Notes: generated by a model not told the origin, from the sequence alone. A stretch of DNA of 64,000 nt from an uncultured Winogradskyella sp. (GCF_947498345.1 NZ_CANMJY010000005.1:1-64000); one strand, 5' to 3'; positions 1 to 8,406 are shown, counted from the first letter of the stretch. Numbers and translations are program-made.

Positions 1-978
1 GGTGATGTCAATGACGAGGCAGACAACTGTTCTACTGGTCTTGAGGCAATATATACTGATATGACAGAAGCTGGTAGTTGTGCTAATGAGTCTACAATAA
101 CACGTACATGGACACTTACAGATGAGTGTGGTAACATAACATCTTTAGAACAGATTATTATAGTTCAAGATACTACTGCGCCAACGTTAGTGACACCATT
201 TGACGAAAATATAACAGCAGCTTGCGATGATATTCCTGCAGTACCAAATTTAGTTTTCCAAGACGAATGTTCTAATAATATAGAAGTTGTTTTTGAAGAA
301 GTTTCTACACAACAGAATGATTTTGAAGATTATGAAATTATAAGAACATGGATGGTTACAGATGAATGCGATAACTTCTCTGAGTTCACTCAAACGGTTT
401 CAGTTGAGCTAAGTAATATCATTAATACATTTGACAGTAATCGCTGTGTACTTGATGTAGAATTTGACTTATTCGATTTATTATCTGGTGATTTTGATAT
501 GAATGGAACCTGGAGTGTCGTTTCTGGTGATGCTACGATTAATGGAAGTCTATTTGATCCATCTACAGTTGATGTTGGTATATATACATTTATGTATGCA
601 ATAACTGATGGCCCATGTCCTACTGAAGTTGAAGTAAATGTAACCATTGACGATGATTGTGTCGTACTACCATGTGGTGAAGAAGATGTGATAATCTCTA
701 AAACGGTTACCGCAAATGGAGATGCTTATAATGAGTTCTTTACCATTAGTGGTGTTGAAGATTGTGGTTTTGTAATAGAGTTACAGATATTCAATCGTTG
801 GGGAGCTGAGATTTATAAAAACAACAATTATCAAAATGATTGGAATGGGGATGCTCATGGATCTTCTGTAGGAAGTTCAGGAAAAGTCCCAACAGGAACT
901 TACTATTATATAATTAATTTAAGAAATAGTGGATTGAAACCATTTGCTGGTCCAATCTACGTAGCAACGAACAAATAA
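1..978 (+). CDS. T9SS type B cargo protein, C-terminal part (gliding motility-associated C-terminal domain)
   Basis: The reading frame is open from base 1, so the N-terminus lies outside the window. The visible 325 residues hold HYR-like immunoglobulin-fold repeats with the recurring pattern 'RTW..TDECGN' and paired cysteines. The last ~90 residues match the gliding-motility-associated C-terminal domain: 'VTANGDAYNEFFTISG', then 'IFNRWGAEIYK', then 'PTGTYYYIINL'. In Bacteroidota this type B domain directs export by the type IX secretion system and is processed at the surface. The PorP/SprF-like gene follows 9 bases later, the usual partner for type B cargo. It is probably a large adhesin or gliding-related surface protein. 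The family call is firm; the ligand is unknown. Confidence 0.9.
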   Translation, partial: GDVNDEADNCSTGLEAIYTDMTEAGSCANESTITRTWTLTDECGNITSLEQIIIVQDTTAPTLVTPFDENITAACDDIPAVPNLVFQDECSNNIEVVFEEVSTQQNDFEDYEIIRTWMVTDECDNFSEFTQTVSVELSNIINTFDSNRCVLDVEFDLFDLLSGDFDMNGTWSVVSGDATINGSLFDPSTVDVGIYTFMYAITDGPCPTEVEVNVTIDDDCVVLPCGEEDVIISKTVTANGDAYNEFFTISGVEDCGFVIELQIFNRWGAEIYKNNNYQNDWNGDAHGSSVGSSGKVPTGTYYYIINLRNSGLKPFAGPIYVATNK

Positions 979-987
979 ACTTAACCG

Positions 988-1923
988 ATGAAGCTATCAA
1001 AAACTTTAAGTATTGCTTTACTTTTGTTGAGTGTATCTACTGCCTTTGCACAGCAGTTGCCTCAATTTACGCAGTACATGTTCAACACCATCTCTATTAA
1101 TCCTGCTTATGCAGGTAGTAGAGAAACATTCAGTGCCGTTGGTTTACACAGGAGCCAATGGGTTGGATTAGAAGGTGGGCCAGAAACTCAAACCTTATCT
1201 GTTCATACACCACTAAGAAATGAAAAGATAGGTTTAGGGCTTTCATTTATTAACGATAAATTAGGATATGAGAACTTTTCCTATATCTACGGAGACTTTT
1301 CTTATACTATACAAACTGGAGTAAATTCAAAATTAGCGTTTGGTGTTAAAGGTGGGTTTACCCATTACAATTTGGACGAAGAGCTACTGAATGATCCTTC
1401 TGTTGTAAATGACCCATTTTTTAATGATGTTTCTAATCGATGGAGCCCAAATATTGGAGCTGGTTTATATTGGCATTCGCAGCTTTGGTATATTGGCTTA
1501 TCAGCGCCAAGAATTCTAAATACAGATTATAATAACGGAAGACAAGGTACATTAGATTATGTCGCTTTAGAACGCATCAGTTATTATATCACAGGTGGGT
1601 ATGTGTTTGATTTAAGTAGCACGACAAAACTAAAGCCATCAGTTTTATTAAAAGCAACAAACGGAGCACCTTTATCTTTTGATATTTCAGCAAATTTCTT
1701 ATTTAATGAAACGTTTTGGATAGGTGGTGGTTATAGAATAAACGAATCTGCTGCTGCAATTGGCGGTATTGCTGATTTTCAGATATCAAAACAATTACGA
1801 ATTGGTTATGCTTACGAATATCCTATTTCAGACATAAGAGCTTACACAAGTGGTACGCATGAAGTATTACTGATGTTCGAAGTCTTTAAGAGTAAACGTA
1901 TAAAATCGCCAAGATACTTCTAA
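988..1923 (+). CDS. PorP/SprF family type IX secretion outer-membrane protein
   Basis: A 311-residue protein with a signal peptide (hydrophobic residues 6-20, cleavage after 'STAFA'). The family opening follows: 'QQLPQFTQYMFNTISINPAYAGSRE', here seen as residues 22-46 with the conserved 'YMFN...NPAYAGSR' core. The rest is an alternating-hydrophobicity barrel rich in Gly, Tyr and Ser. PorP/SprF proteins sit in the outer membrane and are associated with the T9SS; SprF-like paralogues are usually encoded just after a type B cargo gene, as here, and are thought to attach that cargo to the cell surface. It is co-directional with the genes on both sides (9 and 12 base gaps), so the three probably form one operon. 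Whether it is core PorP or a cargo-specific paralogue cannot be settled; position favours the latter. Confidence 0.9.
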   Translation: MKLSKTLSIALLLLSVSTAFAQQLPQFTQYMFNTISINPAYAGSRETFSAVGLHRSQWVGLEGGPETQTLSVHTPLRNEKIGLGLSFINDKLGYENFSYIYGDFSYTIQTGVNSKLAFGVKGGFTHYNLDEELLNDPSVVNDPFFNDVSNRWSPNIGAGLYWHSQLWYIGLSAPRILNTDYNNGRQGTLDYVALERISYYITGGYVFDLSSTTKLKPSVLLKATNGAPLSFDISANFLFNETFWIGGGYRINESAAAIGGIADFQISKQLRIGYAYEYPISDIRAYTSGTHEVLLMFEVFKSKRIKSPRYF

Positions 1924-1935
1924 AATAAACGCACT

Positions 1936-3840
1936 ATGAAGACAAGATTATTAGCTCTTATCCTTACTTTAAGCTGTTCGTTATCATATGCACAAACGAA
2001 GTTAGCAGATAAGTTTTTTAAGAATTATGGTTATATTAAGTCCATTGAACTCTATGAAAAAGCTTTTGAAAATGGTGACAAAAGCGCACATGTACTCACA
2101 CGTCTTGGAGATGCTTATTATAATAATTCCAATTCTGAAAAGGCTGCATATTGGTATGCAGAAGCTTTGAAAGAGCACAAAAATATAGATGCTGAATATT
2201 TATATAAATATATTCAGTCGCTACGTAGTATTGGTAATTATGAAGAAGCCGACAAATGGTTTAAAGAGTTAAGTGCCGCGCAACAAGGTGACAGTAGATT
2301 AAAAGGCTACAATCCAGATGAAGTCGATTTATACGCTAAATTGACTTCAAAAAATGAAGTCGTTGTAAGAATTGACAACCTTGCTTTTAATTCTGAAAAT
2401 TCAGATTTTGGATCGTACATTTCAGATAATACACTTTACTTTGCTTCTGCAAGAGAAGATAAAGGTAAAGTCTATAACTGGAACAAGGAACCATTTTTGG
2501 ATTTATACCAGGTAACCTTAAAAGATGATGATGGTGTTGTTAGTTATGGCTCAGTTACAGAACTCTTATCAGATGATATTAATACAGAATATCATGAAGC
2601 TTCAGTTACTGTAACCAATGATGGTAAAACCCTATATTTTACAAGAGATAATGTTAACAAACGTAATCGACTGAAATACGATAAAAAAGGTACAACTCAC
2701 CTTAAAATCTATAAAGCATCACTAGAAGATGGTAAATGGACTAACATAGTAGAGTTACCATTTAATGATGATATATTTTCAACAGGGCATCCTAGTTTAA
2801 GTCCAGATAACAAAACACTTTATTTTGTTTCTGACCGCGATGGAGGTTTGGGCCAATCCGATATTTATTCAGTAGCTATTAATGATGATGGTTCTTATGG
2901 TGAACCAGAAAATCTTGGTGAAAAAGTAAATACCGAAGGACGAGAAATGTTTCCTTATGTAGCTAAAGATAGTACGCTTTACTTTTCTTCAGATGGCCAT
3001 TTAAACTTGGGGCTTTTGGATATTTTTAAATCCGATATTCTAAAAGGCATTCGTACAGAACCTGAGAATATGGGAGCACCTTATAACAGTGGTTATGATG
3101 ACTTTGCCTTTTTTGTAAACTCCGATACTAACAAAGGTTATTTTTCATCAAACCGACCAAACGGTAAGGGAAGTGATGATATTTATAGTTTTAACGCACA
3201 ACAGTGCAAGCAAGAAATTACTGGAGTTGCAAGAGATAGTAAAACCAATATTATTCTTACTGGTGTCACCGTAAGGTTGATTGACGAAACAGGAAAAGTA
3301 CTTGAGGAAGTATTAACGAAAGATGGTGGTGAATATACATTTACGGTAGATTGTAATAAAACATATACTATAATTGGAAACAAACCTGATTACAAAGACA
3401 ACCAAAAACCAGTTACTACTACTGATGATAATGAAAACATAAATACTGTAGACTTAGAGCTAGAACCACTTATTATTGATAATCAAATTGTTATTAACCC
3501 AATTTTCTTTGATTTTGACAAGTCTAATATTAGAACTGATGCACAGTACGAACTTGAAAACATTGTAGATGTTATGCGCAAACATCCAAATATGGTTATT
3601 AAAATCGAATCACATACAGACAGTAGAGGTCGTGATAGATACAACATGAAGCTTTCAGACAGGCGTGCAAAATCTACCAGAGACTATATCATTTCTAGAG
3701 GTATTGATGCCAGTAGAATAGAAAGCGCCATCGGTTATGGAGAAACACAATTATTGAATAAATGTGCTAACCGTGTAAAATGTACAGAAGATGAGCACCA
3801 ATTAAACAGACGCTCTTACTTCTATATTGTAAACGAATAA
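1936..3840 (+). CDS. OmpA family protein with TPR and PD40 beta-propeller repeats
   Basis: A 634-residue envelope protein. Residues 1-19 are a signal peptide. Residues ~20-130 form TPR-like helices ('LGDAYYNNSNSEKAAYWYAEAL'-type pattern). Residues ~150-410 carry PD40/WD40-like blades ('TLYFTRDN', 'TLYFVSDRDGGLGQSDIYS', 'LYFSSDGH'). Residues ~425-505 look like a carboxypeptidase-regulatory fold. The C-terminal ~110 residues are an OmpA peptidoglycan-binding domain ('FDFDKSNIR', 'ESHTDSRG', 'LSDRRAKSTRDYI'). This order resembles PorE-type and similar proteins that link outer-membrane machinery to the cell wall. It is the third gene of the cargo-SprF-OmpA unit and ends at a strong terminator. 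The family is certain; its exact role in the T9SS is inferred. Confidence 0.88.
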   Translation: MKTRLLALILTLSCSLSYAQTKLADKFFKNYGYIKSIELYEKAFENGDKSAHVLTRLGDAYYNNSNSEKAAYWYAEALKEHKNIDAEYLYKYIQSLRSIGNYEEADKWFKELSAAQQGDSRLKGYNPDEVDLYAKLTSKNEVVVRIDNLAFNSENSDFGSYISDNTLYFASAREDKGKVYNWNKEPFLDLYQVTLKDDDGVVSYGSVTELLSDDINTEYHEASVTVTNDGKTLYFTRDNVNKRNRLKYDKKGTTHLKIYKASLEDGKWTNIVELPFNDDIFSTGHPSLSPDNKTLYFVSDRDGGLGQSDIYSVAINDDGSYGEPENLGEKVNTEGREMFPYVAKDSTLYFSSDGHLNLGLLDIFKSDILKGIRTEPENMGAPYNSGYDDFAFFVNSDTNKGYFSSNRPNGKGSDDIYSFNAQQCKQEITGVARDSKTNIILTGVTVRLIDETGKVLEEVLTKDGGEYTFTVDCNKTYTIIGNKPDYKDNQKPVTTTDDNENINTVDLELEPLIIDNQIVINPIFFDFDKSNIRTDAQYELENIVDVMRKHPNMVIKIESHTDSRGRDRYNMKLSDRRAKSTRDYIISRGIDASRIESAIGYGETQLLNKCANRVKCTEDEHQLNRRSYFYIVNE

Positions 3841-3865
3841 TTTCACCTTCAAAATTACTTAAGTA

Positions 3866-3893
3866 AAAGCAAGCTCTTATGGGCTTGCTTTTT
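3866..3893 (+). terminator. Rho-independent terminator after the OmpA-family gene
   Basis: A nine-base-pair stem (AAAGCAAGC with GCTTGCTTT) and an eight-base loop are followed by a T-run, 25 bases after the OmpA-family stop codon. It ends the three-gene T9SS-type unit. Confidence 0.85.
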
Positions 3894-3952
3894 AATTTTA
3901 TAATAATTAAATAATCTTGATATCAATAACAAGCACTACTTTTATTATTCCA

Positions 3953-4337
3953 ATGAATTATGAAAAAAATATTTCAGATTTAAATAGACTTGGTTATTCT
4001 ATTATTGATGGTCTATATACTAACAATGAAATAGCGTCAATAATCAATTGCATTGAGAATACATTTAGATAACACTACAAAAGACAATGGTGCTTTAAAA
4101 GTAATGCCTAAGTCTCATTTAAAAGGAATTATAAGAAAAGGCACAAAAGACTGAAATCTTAAAAATGAAAAAATCTGCGAAATTAAGCAAGGTGGTATAA
4201 TGTTAATTAAGCCCTTGCTATTACATGCCTCAAACAAAACTATCAATAATCAAAGAAGACGCGTTATACATTTATAATTTAACTGTAATTCTTTATCTGA
4301 TCCTCTTAAATGGTTAGAACATCAAGCTATAAACTAA
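3953..4337 (+). pseudogene. Decayed phytanoyl-CoA dioxygenase (PhyH) family gene
   Basis: This otherwise empty 557-base gap contains remnants of one protein. Frame 2 from an ATG at 3953 gives a 39-residue N-terminus ('LNRLGYSIIDGLYTNNEI') ending at TAA 4070. Frame 3 from 4065 gives 'KDNGALKVMPKSHLKG', matching the PhyH signature NGaLxvxPGSHxxG, then TGA at 4152. In the same frame come 'LLLHAS' and 'RRRVIHL' before TAA at 4275, and a short tail to TAA at 4337. These correspond to the distal iron-ligand His and the 2-oxoglutarate-binding Arg region of the family. The central ~80-100 residues, including the expected HxD iron motif, are absent. Internal deletion, frameshift and two in-frame stops mean no active enzyme. 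The family call comes from motif reading; substrate unknown. Confidence 0.75.
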
Positions 4338-4369
4338 AAAAAGCCATAACTTATATTGTTATGGCTTTT
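4338..4369. terminator. Bidirectional terminator between the pseudogene and the CAP gene
   Basis: A twelve-base-pair stem (AAAAGCCATAAC with GTTATGGCTTTT) and a seven-base loop, with A-rich sequence on the left and T-rich on the right. It can end transcription from both sides of this convergent junction. Confidence 0.85.
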
Positions 4370-4397
4370 CTGGCTATTAATCAACTTTTATTGCGGT

Positions 4398-4895
4398 TTA
4401 ACGCTTAATGAAGATATTAGTAAAGTACCACTTACCTTCATTGTTTTGTTCGGCTGATATATCAAAATCTGTATAATCGCCTTCAATATTATCTTTATGG
4501 CTTGGACTATTTAACCAAGCATTTACTACGGATTCTGCAGAATTAAAACCATAAGCTACATTCTCTGAAACGATATTAGCATTGGCATTTACCTGTAGGC
4601 TTTGCTTTCTTTGAAAGAAGTTATCGTGAGATACGTTATCTACTTCTACCATATAATCTGTATGTGTGAATGCAACAGCCTTAACTGTACCATGATCACT
4701 TAATGCATTTAAACCCATGTTAATTCTATGCGCATTGATAAGCTCCATGATTTCAATTTCAATCAATTTAGCTTGTGGTGCAACTGGTACTTCAATAGCA
4801 TCGATTTTATCCTCAGCAGCACTATCTGTTGAGCAAGATGTAAAGCCTAAGAGGGCAACGATAGCCATAAATGGCAATAGCTTAGTAACTTTCAT
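4398..4895 (-). CDS. CAP domain (SCP/PR1-like) lipoprotein
   Basis: A 165-residue protein starting with a lipoprotein signal ('LLGFTSC', acylated Cys at ~21). A bacterial CAP domain fills residues ~45-165: 'INAHRINMGL', 'AFTHTDYMV', 'SHDNFFQR', 'SENVAYGF', 'AWLNSPSHKDNI'. The last two are the family's typical cavity motifs with conserved His and Glu. CAP proteins are extracellular or periplasmic; bacterial functions are poorly defined. The upstream region (4896-5030) carries an inverted repeat (AAGTAGGT at 4896-4903, ACCTACTT at 4933-4940) and a 42-base-spaced direct repeat, described separately. It stands alone between a terminator and pdxH. Confidence 0.88.
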   Translation of the reverse strand: MKVTKLLPFMAIVALLGFTSCSTDSAAEDKIDAIEVPVAPQAKLIEIEIMELINAHRINMGLNALSDHGTVKAVAFTHTDYMVEVDNVSHDNFFQRKQSLQVNANANIVSENVAYGFNSAESVVNAWLNSPSHKDNIEGDYTDFDISAEQNNEGKWYFTNIFIKR

Positions 4896-4969
4896 AAGTA
4901 GGTTATTTAGGTTTGGGATTACTAATCTAAGTACCTACTTATTAAAAAAAAAGAAATTATCTATAAATT

Positions 4970-5025
4970 CGACGAAATACATGCGTTTTATCGTGTTTTT
5001 ATGTAAAACATCGATGAAATACATG
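4970..5025. repeat. Pair of 14-base direct repeats upstream of the CAP lipoprotein gene
   Basis: CGACGAAATACATG at 4970-4983 and CGATGAAATACATG at 5012-5025 differ at one base. Their starts are 42 bases apart, close to four helical turns. They lie 75-130 bases upstream of the CAP start codon. A third near-identical copy lies upstream of the first outer-membrane barrel copy (44118-44131, reverse strand). This looks like a regulator binding site rather than a transposon relic. Confidence 0.5.
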
Positions 5026-5095
5026 TTTTAGAAGTGAAAAATTGAATTACACCGAATAAAAAATACTTTTAATCGATACTATAAAATAATAGTAG

Positions 5096-5740
5096 TTAGG
5101 GAGCTAATCGCTCTATATTCCAGTTGTAGTCTTCTTGTAACTGATAGCGAATTCTATCGTGAAGTCTGTTGAGTCTGCCTTGCCAAAATTCTAATTCTAC
5201 GGGCTTTACTATAAATCCTCCCCAATGTTTTGGTCGCTCTATAGTCTTACCTTCATACTGAGTTTCTAAAGTGTTAAGTTTGTCCTCTAATTCTACTCTG
5301 GTAACTACATCACTTTGATTAGATGCTAATGCACTTAACTGACTGCCTCGAGGACGTGATTCAAAATATCCATCACTTAGGTTTTCAGCAATCATTTCTG
5401 CCTTTCCTTTGATAATAATTTGTCGTTCAGCCGAATGCCAGAAAAAAGACAAGCATACATTAGGGTTGGCCTTAATGGCCTTTCCTTTTTCACTATTGTA
5501 GTTAGTGTAAAATATAAAGCCCTCGTATGTATATTTTTTTAGTAGTACTACCCTACTCTTTGGATATCCATCTAGACCAATGGTAGAAACAGTCATAGCA
5601 TTAGCTTCTTCTATATCATAATGCATATCGACCTCCATAAACCAATCACGAAACAACTCAATTGGATTCTCTGGTACATTATTTAATAAAAGCTCTCCTT
5701 TTTCGTAAGACTTTCTATAGTTGCTTAGATCTTTCTCCAT
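5096..5740 (-). CDS. pdxH: Pyridoxamine 5'-phosphate oxidase
   Basis: A 214-residue protein of normal family length. It oxidises pyridoxamine-5'-phosphate or pyridoxine-5'-phosphate to pyridoxal-5'-phosphate with FMN and oxygen, the last step of B6 cofactor synthesis and salvage. Visible motifs are 'MTVSTIGLDGYPKSRVVLLK' (FMN-binding strand), 'FYTNYNSEKGKAI', 'FFWHSAERQI', 'ESRPRGSQLSALAS' and the C-terminal 'GRLNRLHDRIRY...WNIERLAP' substrate-binding signature. The start at 'MEKDLSNYRKSYEKGEL' fits family N-termini. It is transcribed alone, diverging from the small gene at 5822. Confidence 0.96.
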   Translation of the reverse strand: MEKDLSNYRKSYEKGELLLNNVPENPIELFRDWFMEVDMHYDIEEANAMTVSTIGLDGYPKSRVVLLKKYTYEGFIFYTNYNSEKGKAIKANPNVCLSFFWHSAERQIIIKGKAEMIAENLSDGYFESRPRGSQLSALASNQSDVVTRVELEDKLNTLETQYEGKTIERPKHWGGFIVKPVELEFWQGRLNRLHDRIRYQLQEDYNWNIERLAP

Positions 5741-5821
5741 AGTTTTACGAAGTTAATCCAATATTTTGTTTCTGTCAAAAAAAGTGTAGATTTGAATCCC
5801 TAACTAATTTTTACTCTAAGC

Positions 5822-6235
5822 ATGCACTTTGAAGATTCCCCTTTTTCAAAATCATTAAGTTACAATAAAGTAGTTTTAGATTTTTGCTCTTATTATTTGT
5901 GCGATGATTTTTTTATAATGGAAATAAATGAAGGGGTGCACTTTAATTGGGATAAACTAAATATCTTATTAACCTCACTGAGATCCTATTACGGTACTCA
6001 TAAAACTCTGGCATATATTGCTAACCGTGTTAATGCTTATTCTATTGATCCTGTGCTTTGGTCGTATTTTGATAAAGATGATAGTATCTTAATAGCTGCT
6101 TCTATTGTAAGCTATAGAGACTCTACCTATATAAATGCAAATATTGAAAAGCAAATGGCTTCTATACCTTTAAAAAGAGCTCATAGTCTTGGTGAAGCTA
6201 TTAATTGGGTACAACTACTCAATGAGTTTAATTAA
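5822..6235 (+). CDS. Conserved hypothetical protein, possibly STAS-like
   Basis: A 137-residue soluble protein without signal peptide. The pattern (strand 'FFIMEINEGVHFN', helix 'WDKLNILLTSLRSYYG', strand 'KTLAYIANRVNAYSIDP', strand 'ILIAASIVSY', helix 'ANIEKQMASIPLKRAHSLGEAINWVQLL') looks like the STAS/SpoIIAA-like fold, but I recognise no diagnostic motif. The start could also be the Met at residue 33, though the upstream residues look coding. Its 3' end overlaps the convergent rnz stop by four bases. Function unknown. Confidence 0.7.
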   Translation: MHFEDSPFSKSLSYNKVVLDFCSYYLCDDFFIMEINEGVHFNWDKLNILLTSLRSYYGTHKTLAYIANRVNAYSIDPVLWSYFDKDDSILIAASIVSYRDSTYINANIEKQMASIPLKRAHSLGEAINWVQLLNEFN

Positions 6236-7137
6236 AACTCAAATAGTTTTCCGTCTTTAGCCAATAGCACATTATCGAATTCTTCTTTAGCTTCTAATTC
6301 AAACGCTTCATGGCCATTATATCGTGTAGAAAAATGACCCAAAATTAGGGTTTCGACATTAGCTTTTTTAGCAATGATCGCTGCTTGTCTTGCTGTACTA
6401 TGCTTTGTACGCTCACATAGACTTTCATTTTTATCTAAAAATGTGGATTCATGATACAAAACGGTTGTGTTTTTAATAATAGGAATAATACGCTCATCAT
6501 AAACCGTATCGCTGCAAAAGGCATAGCTCTTTGGTGCTGAAGGTTCTTTAGTAACCGTTTCGTTTTTGATTAAAACACCTTCTTCATTTTTTACATCTGC
6601 TCCTTGTTTTAACTTTCTGTAATAGGCAACATTGATATTGGCATTTAGCACGGCATTAATATCTATTTTCCTTTCGTTTTCTTTTTCTTTAAATAGAAAG
6701 CCATTAGTGTAAATACGATGATTTAAAGGAATGGTGTGAATCTCAACCTTATCATCTTCAAAAATTAACTCAGATGTTTTTGAAGTCAATTCATGAAAGA
6801 TTAAAGGAAAATTTGTCCAAGAATCTGAGAGTTTCATCTGAAGTGTAATAACATCTTTTAACCCCTTTGGACCATAGATATGAAGTTCGGTTTCTCTTGT
6901 CAATAAACGAAAAGTGCTAACCAAACCTACTAATCCAAAATAATGATCTCCGTGAAGGTGGGAAATGAAGATGTGCTTAATCCTGGAAAACTTAACTTTA
7001 TTTCGTCTTAATTCTACCTGCGTACCTTCTCCGCAATCTATAAGAAACATATGGTTTTTAATTTCTAAAACCTGAGCTGTTGGATTGGTATTGGTACGTG
7101 GTGTTGCGCTGTGACAGCCGAGAATTGTCAATTTCAT
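6232..7137 (-). CDS. rnz: Ribonuclease Z (tRNA 3' endonuclease)
   Basis: A 301-residue metallo-beta-lactamase-fold nuclease that trims the 3' trailer of tRNA precursors. The zinc motif HxHxDH is at residues 60-65 ('SHLHGDHYFG'). Further ligands are in 'YAFCSDTVYD' (Asp) and 'LILGHFSTRY' (His), and the start 'MKLTILGCHSATPR' is typical. The mid-region (residues ~150-200), rich in Lys and Glu, corresponds to the flexible exosite arm. It lies three bases downstream of the small gene at 7141-7473 and is probably cotranscribed with pyrR, pyrB and that gene. Confidence 0.95.
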   Translation of the reverse strand: MKLTILGCHSATPRTNTNPTAQVLEIKNHMFLIDCGEGTQVELRRNKVKFSRIKHIFISHLHGDHYFGLVGLVSTFRLLTRETELHIYGPKGLKDVITLQMKLSDSWTNFPLIFHELTSKTSELIFEDDKVEIHTIPLNHRIYTNGFLFKEKENERKIDINAVLNANINVAYYRKLKQGADVKNEEGVLIKNETVTKEPSAPKSYAFCSDTVYDERIIPIIKNTTVLYHESTFLDKNESLCERTKHSTARQAAIIAKKANVETLILGHFSTRYNGHEAFELEAKEEFDNVLLAKDGKLFEF

Positions 7138-7140
7138 ATA

Positions 7141-7473
7141 CTAAAACCCTAGATCACGTTCAATATCTTCCATTTCAATAATATCGTAAGCTTCTTGTAA
7201 TGTGGGTACAACAACCAGCTCATCAGGCATTTGGTCTAAATCTGTTTGATCTGTAACGATAACAAAAGATTTTTTATCTCTTCTATGGATATTGCTTAAG
7301 CGTAAAAATTCAATAATATCCTCTAGTGAAATTTTTTCAAGGCTAGATAATCTCACTATAAGATGATAGTTTTTGTATTTTTCGTAAGATTGCTCAATAT
7401 TATTCACCAAGGTTTTAACTGATGCCTTTTCTTGTGCTATTATGGTAACATTACCGTCTCTATCTACAATCAT
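7141..7473 (-). CDS. Conserved small protein between pyrB and rnz, possibly STAS-like
   Basis: A 110-residue acidic cytoplasmic protein with no signal peptide or membrane segment. Alternating strands and helices ('NVTIIAQEKASVKTLVNNIEQ', 'YHLIVRLSSLEKISLEDIIEFL', 'KSFVIVTDQTDLDQMPDEL', 'LQEAYDIIEMEDIERDLGF') suggest a STAS-type alpha/beta fold. As far as I recall, flavobacteria often carry such a small gene next to rnz, sometimes mislabelled as ribonuclease Z although it has no metal-binding motif. The gaps are three bases on each side, so it is cotranscribed with pyrB and rnz. Function unknown. Confidence 0.82.
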   Translation of the reverse strand: MIVDRDGNVTIIAQEKASVKTLVNNIEQSYEKYKNYHLIVRLSSLEKISLEDIIEFLRLSNIHRRDKKSFVIVTDQTDLDQMPDELVVVPTLQEAYDIIEMEDIERDLGF

Positions 7474-7476
7474 AAC

Positions 7477-8406
7477 TTATTGTTTTATTTTGGCAGCTAA
7501 CAAGTAAATAACAGCCATCCTTACAGCTACACCATTTTCTACCTGATCTAAAATTATCGCCTGTTTAGAATCAGCCACATCACTCGTAATCTCAACACCA
7601 CGATTTATTGGTCCAGGGTGCATAATTACAATATCTTTGTTTAAGCTGTCTAACAATTCTTTATTTACACCAAACTGCTGTGTATACTCTCTTGTGGTTG
7701 GAAAATAACTTATCTCCATACGTTCATTCTGAACTCTAAGCATATTCGCTACATCGCACCATTCTAGAGCTTTTCTGAGGTTAGTCTCAACTTTTACGCC
7801 AAGGTCTTTTATGTATTTTGGAAGCAAAGTCTTAGGGCCACAAACCATAACGTTAGCTCCTTGTAACTGCAATGCATAAATGTTTGAAAGCGCTACTCTA
7901 CTGTGCAAAATATCTCCAACAATTACAACATTTTTTCCTTTAACACTTCCTAACTTTTCTCGTATTGAATATGAATCTAATAAGGCTTGGGTAGGATGCT
8001 CATGAGCTCCATCTCCAGCATTTATAATACTTGCATCAACATGTTTTGATAAAAACACGCCAGCACCAGGATTAGGATGTCGCATTACGACCATATCGAC
8101 TTTCATAGATAAGATATTATTAACGGTATCTATTAAAGTTTCTCCTTTCTTAACTGATGATTGCGAAGCTGAAAAATTAATTACATCTGCCGAAAGTCTC
8201 TTTTCTGCCAACTCAAACGATAATTTTGTACGTGTAGAATTTTCGAAAAACAAATTGGCAATCGTAATATCTCTAAGTGAAGGGACTTTTTTAATCGGTC
8301 TGTTAATAACCTCTTTAAACTGATCTGCAGTCTCAAAAATCAATTCTATATCTTGTTTTGTAAGATATTTAATTCCCAGTAAGTGATTAACACTCAATTC
8401 ACTCAT
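7477..8406 (-). CDS. pyrB: Aspartate carbamoyltransferase, catalytic subunit
   Basis: A 309-residue enzyme condensing carbamoyl phosphate and aspartate, the committed step of pyrimidine synthesis. The carbamoyl-phosphate motif 'FFENSTRTKLSFE', the 'SSVKKGETL' loop from a neighbouring subunit, 'MRHPNPG', 'HEHPTQALLDSYSI' and the late 'IMHPGPINRGVEI' are all present. I chose the ATG at 8406 ('MSELSVNHLLG'); an in-frame ATG eight codons upstream (8430) would overlap pyrR and adds residues not expected in the family. No pyrI is present. It lies 13 bases after pyrR and shares its promoter. Confidence 0.96.
   Translation of the reverse strand: MSELSVNHLLGIKYLTKQDIELIFETADQFKEVINRPIKKVPSLRDITIANLFFENSTRTKLSFELAEKRLSADVINFSASQSSVKKGETLIDTVNNILSMKVDMVVMRHPNPGAGVFLSKHVDASIINAGDGAHEHPTQALLDSYSIREKLGSVKGKNVVIVGDILHSRVALSNIYALQLQGANVMVCGPKTLLPKYIKDLGVKVETNLRKALEWCDVANMLRVQNERMEISYFPTTREYTQQFGVNKELLDSLNKDIVIMHPGPINRGVEITSDVADSKQAIILDQVENGVAVRMAVIYLLAAKIKQ

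Noticed and set aside
5749..5778. Promoter-like TTG, 20 bases, TAACTTCG upstream of pdxH
   Set aside because: One mismatch in the -7 element, and transcription would start within a few bases of the ATG, leaving essentially no leader.
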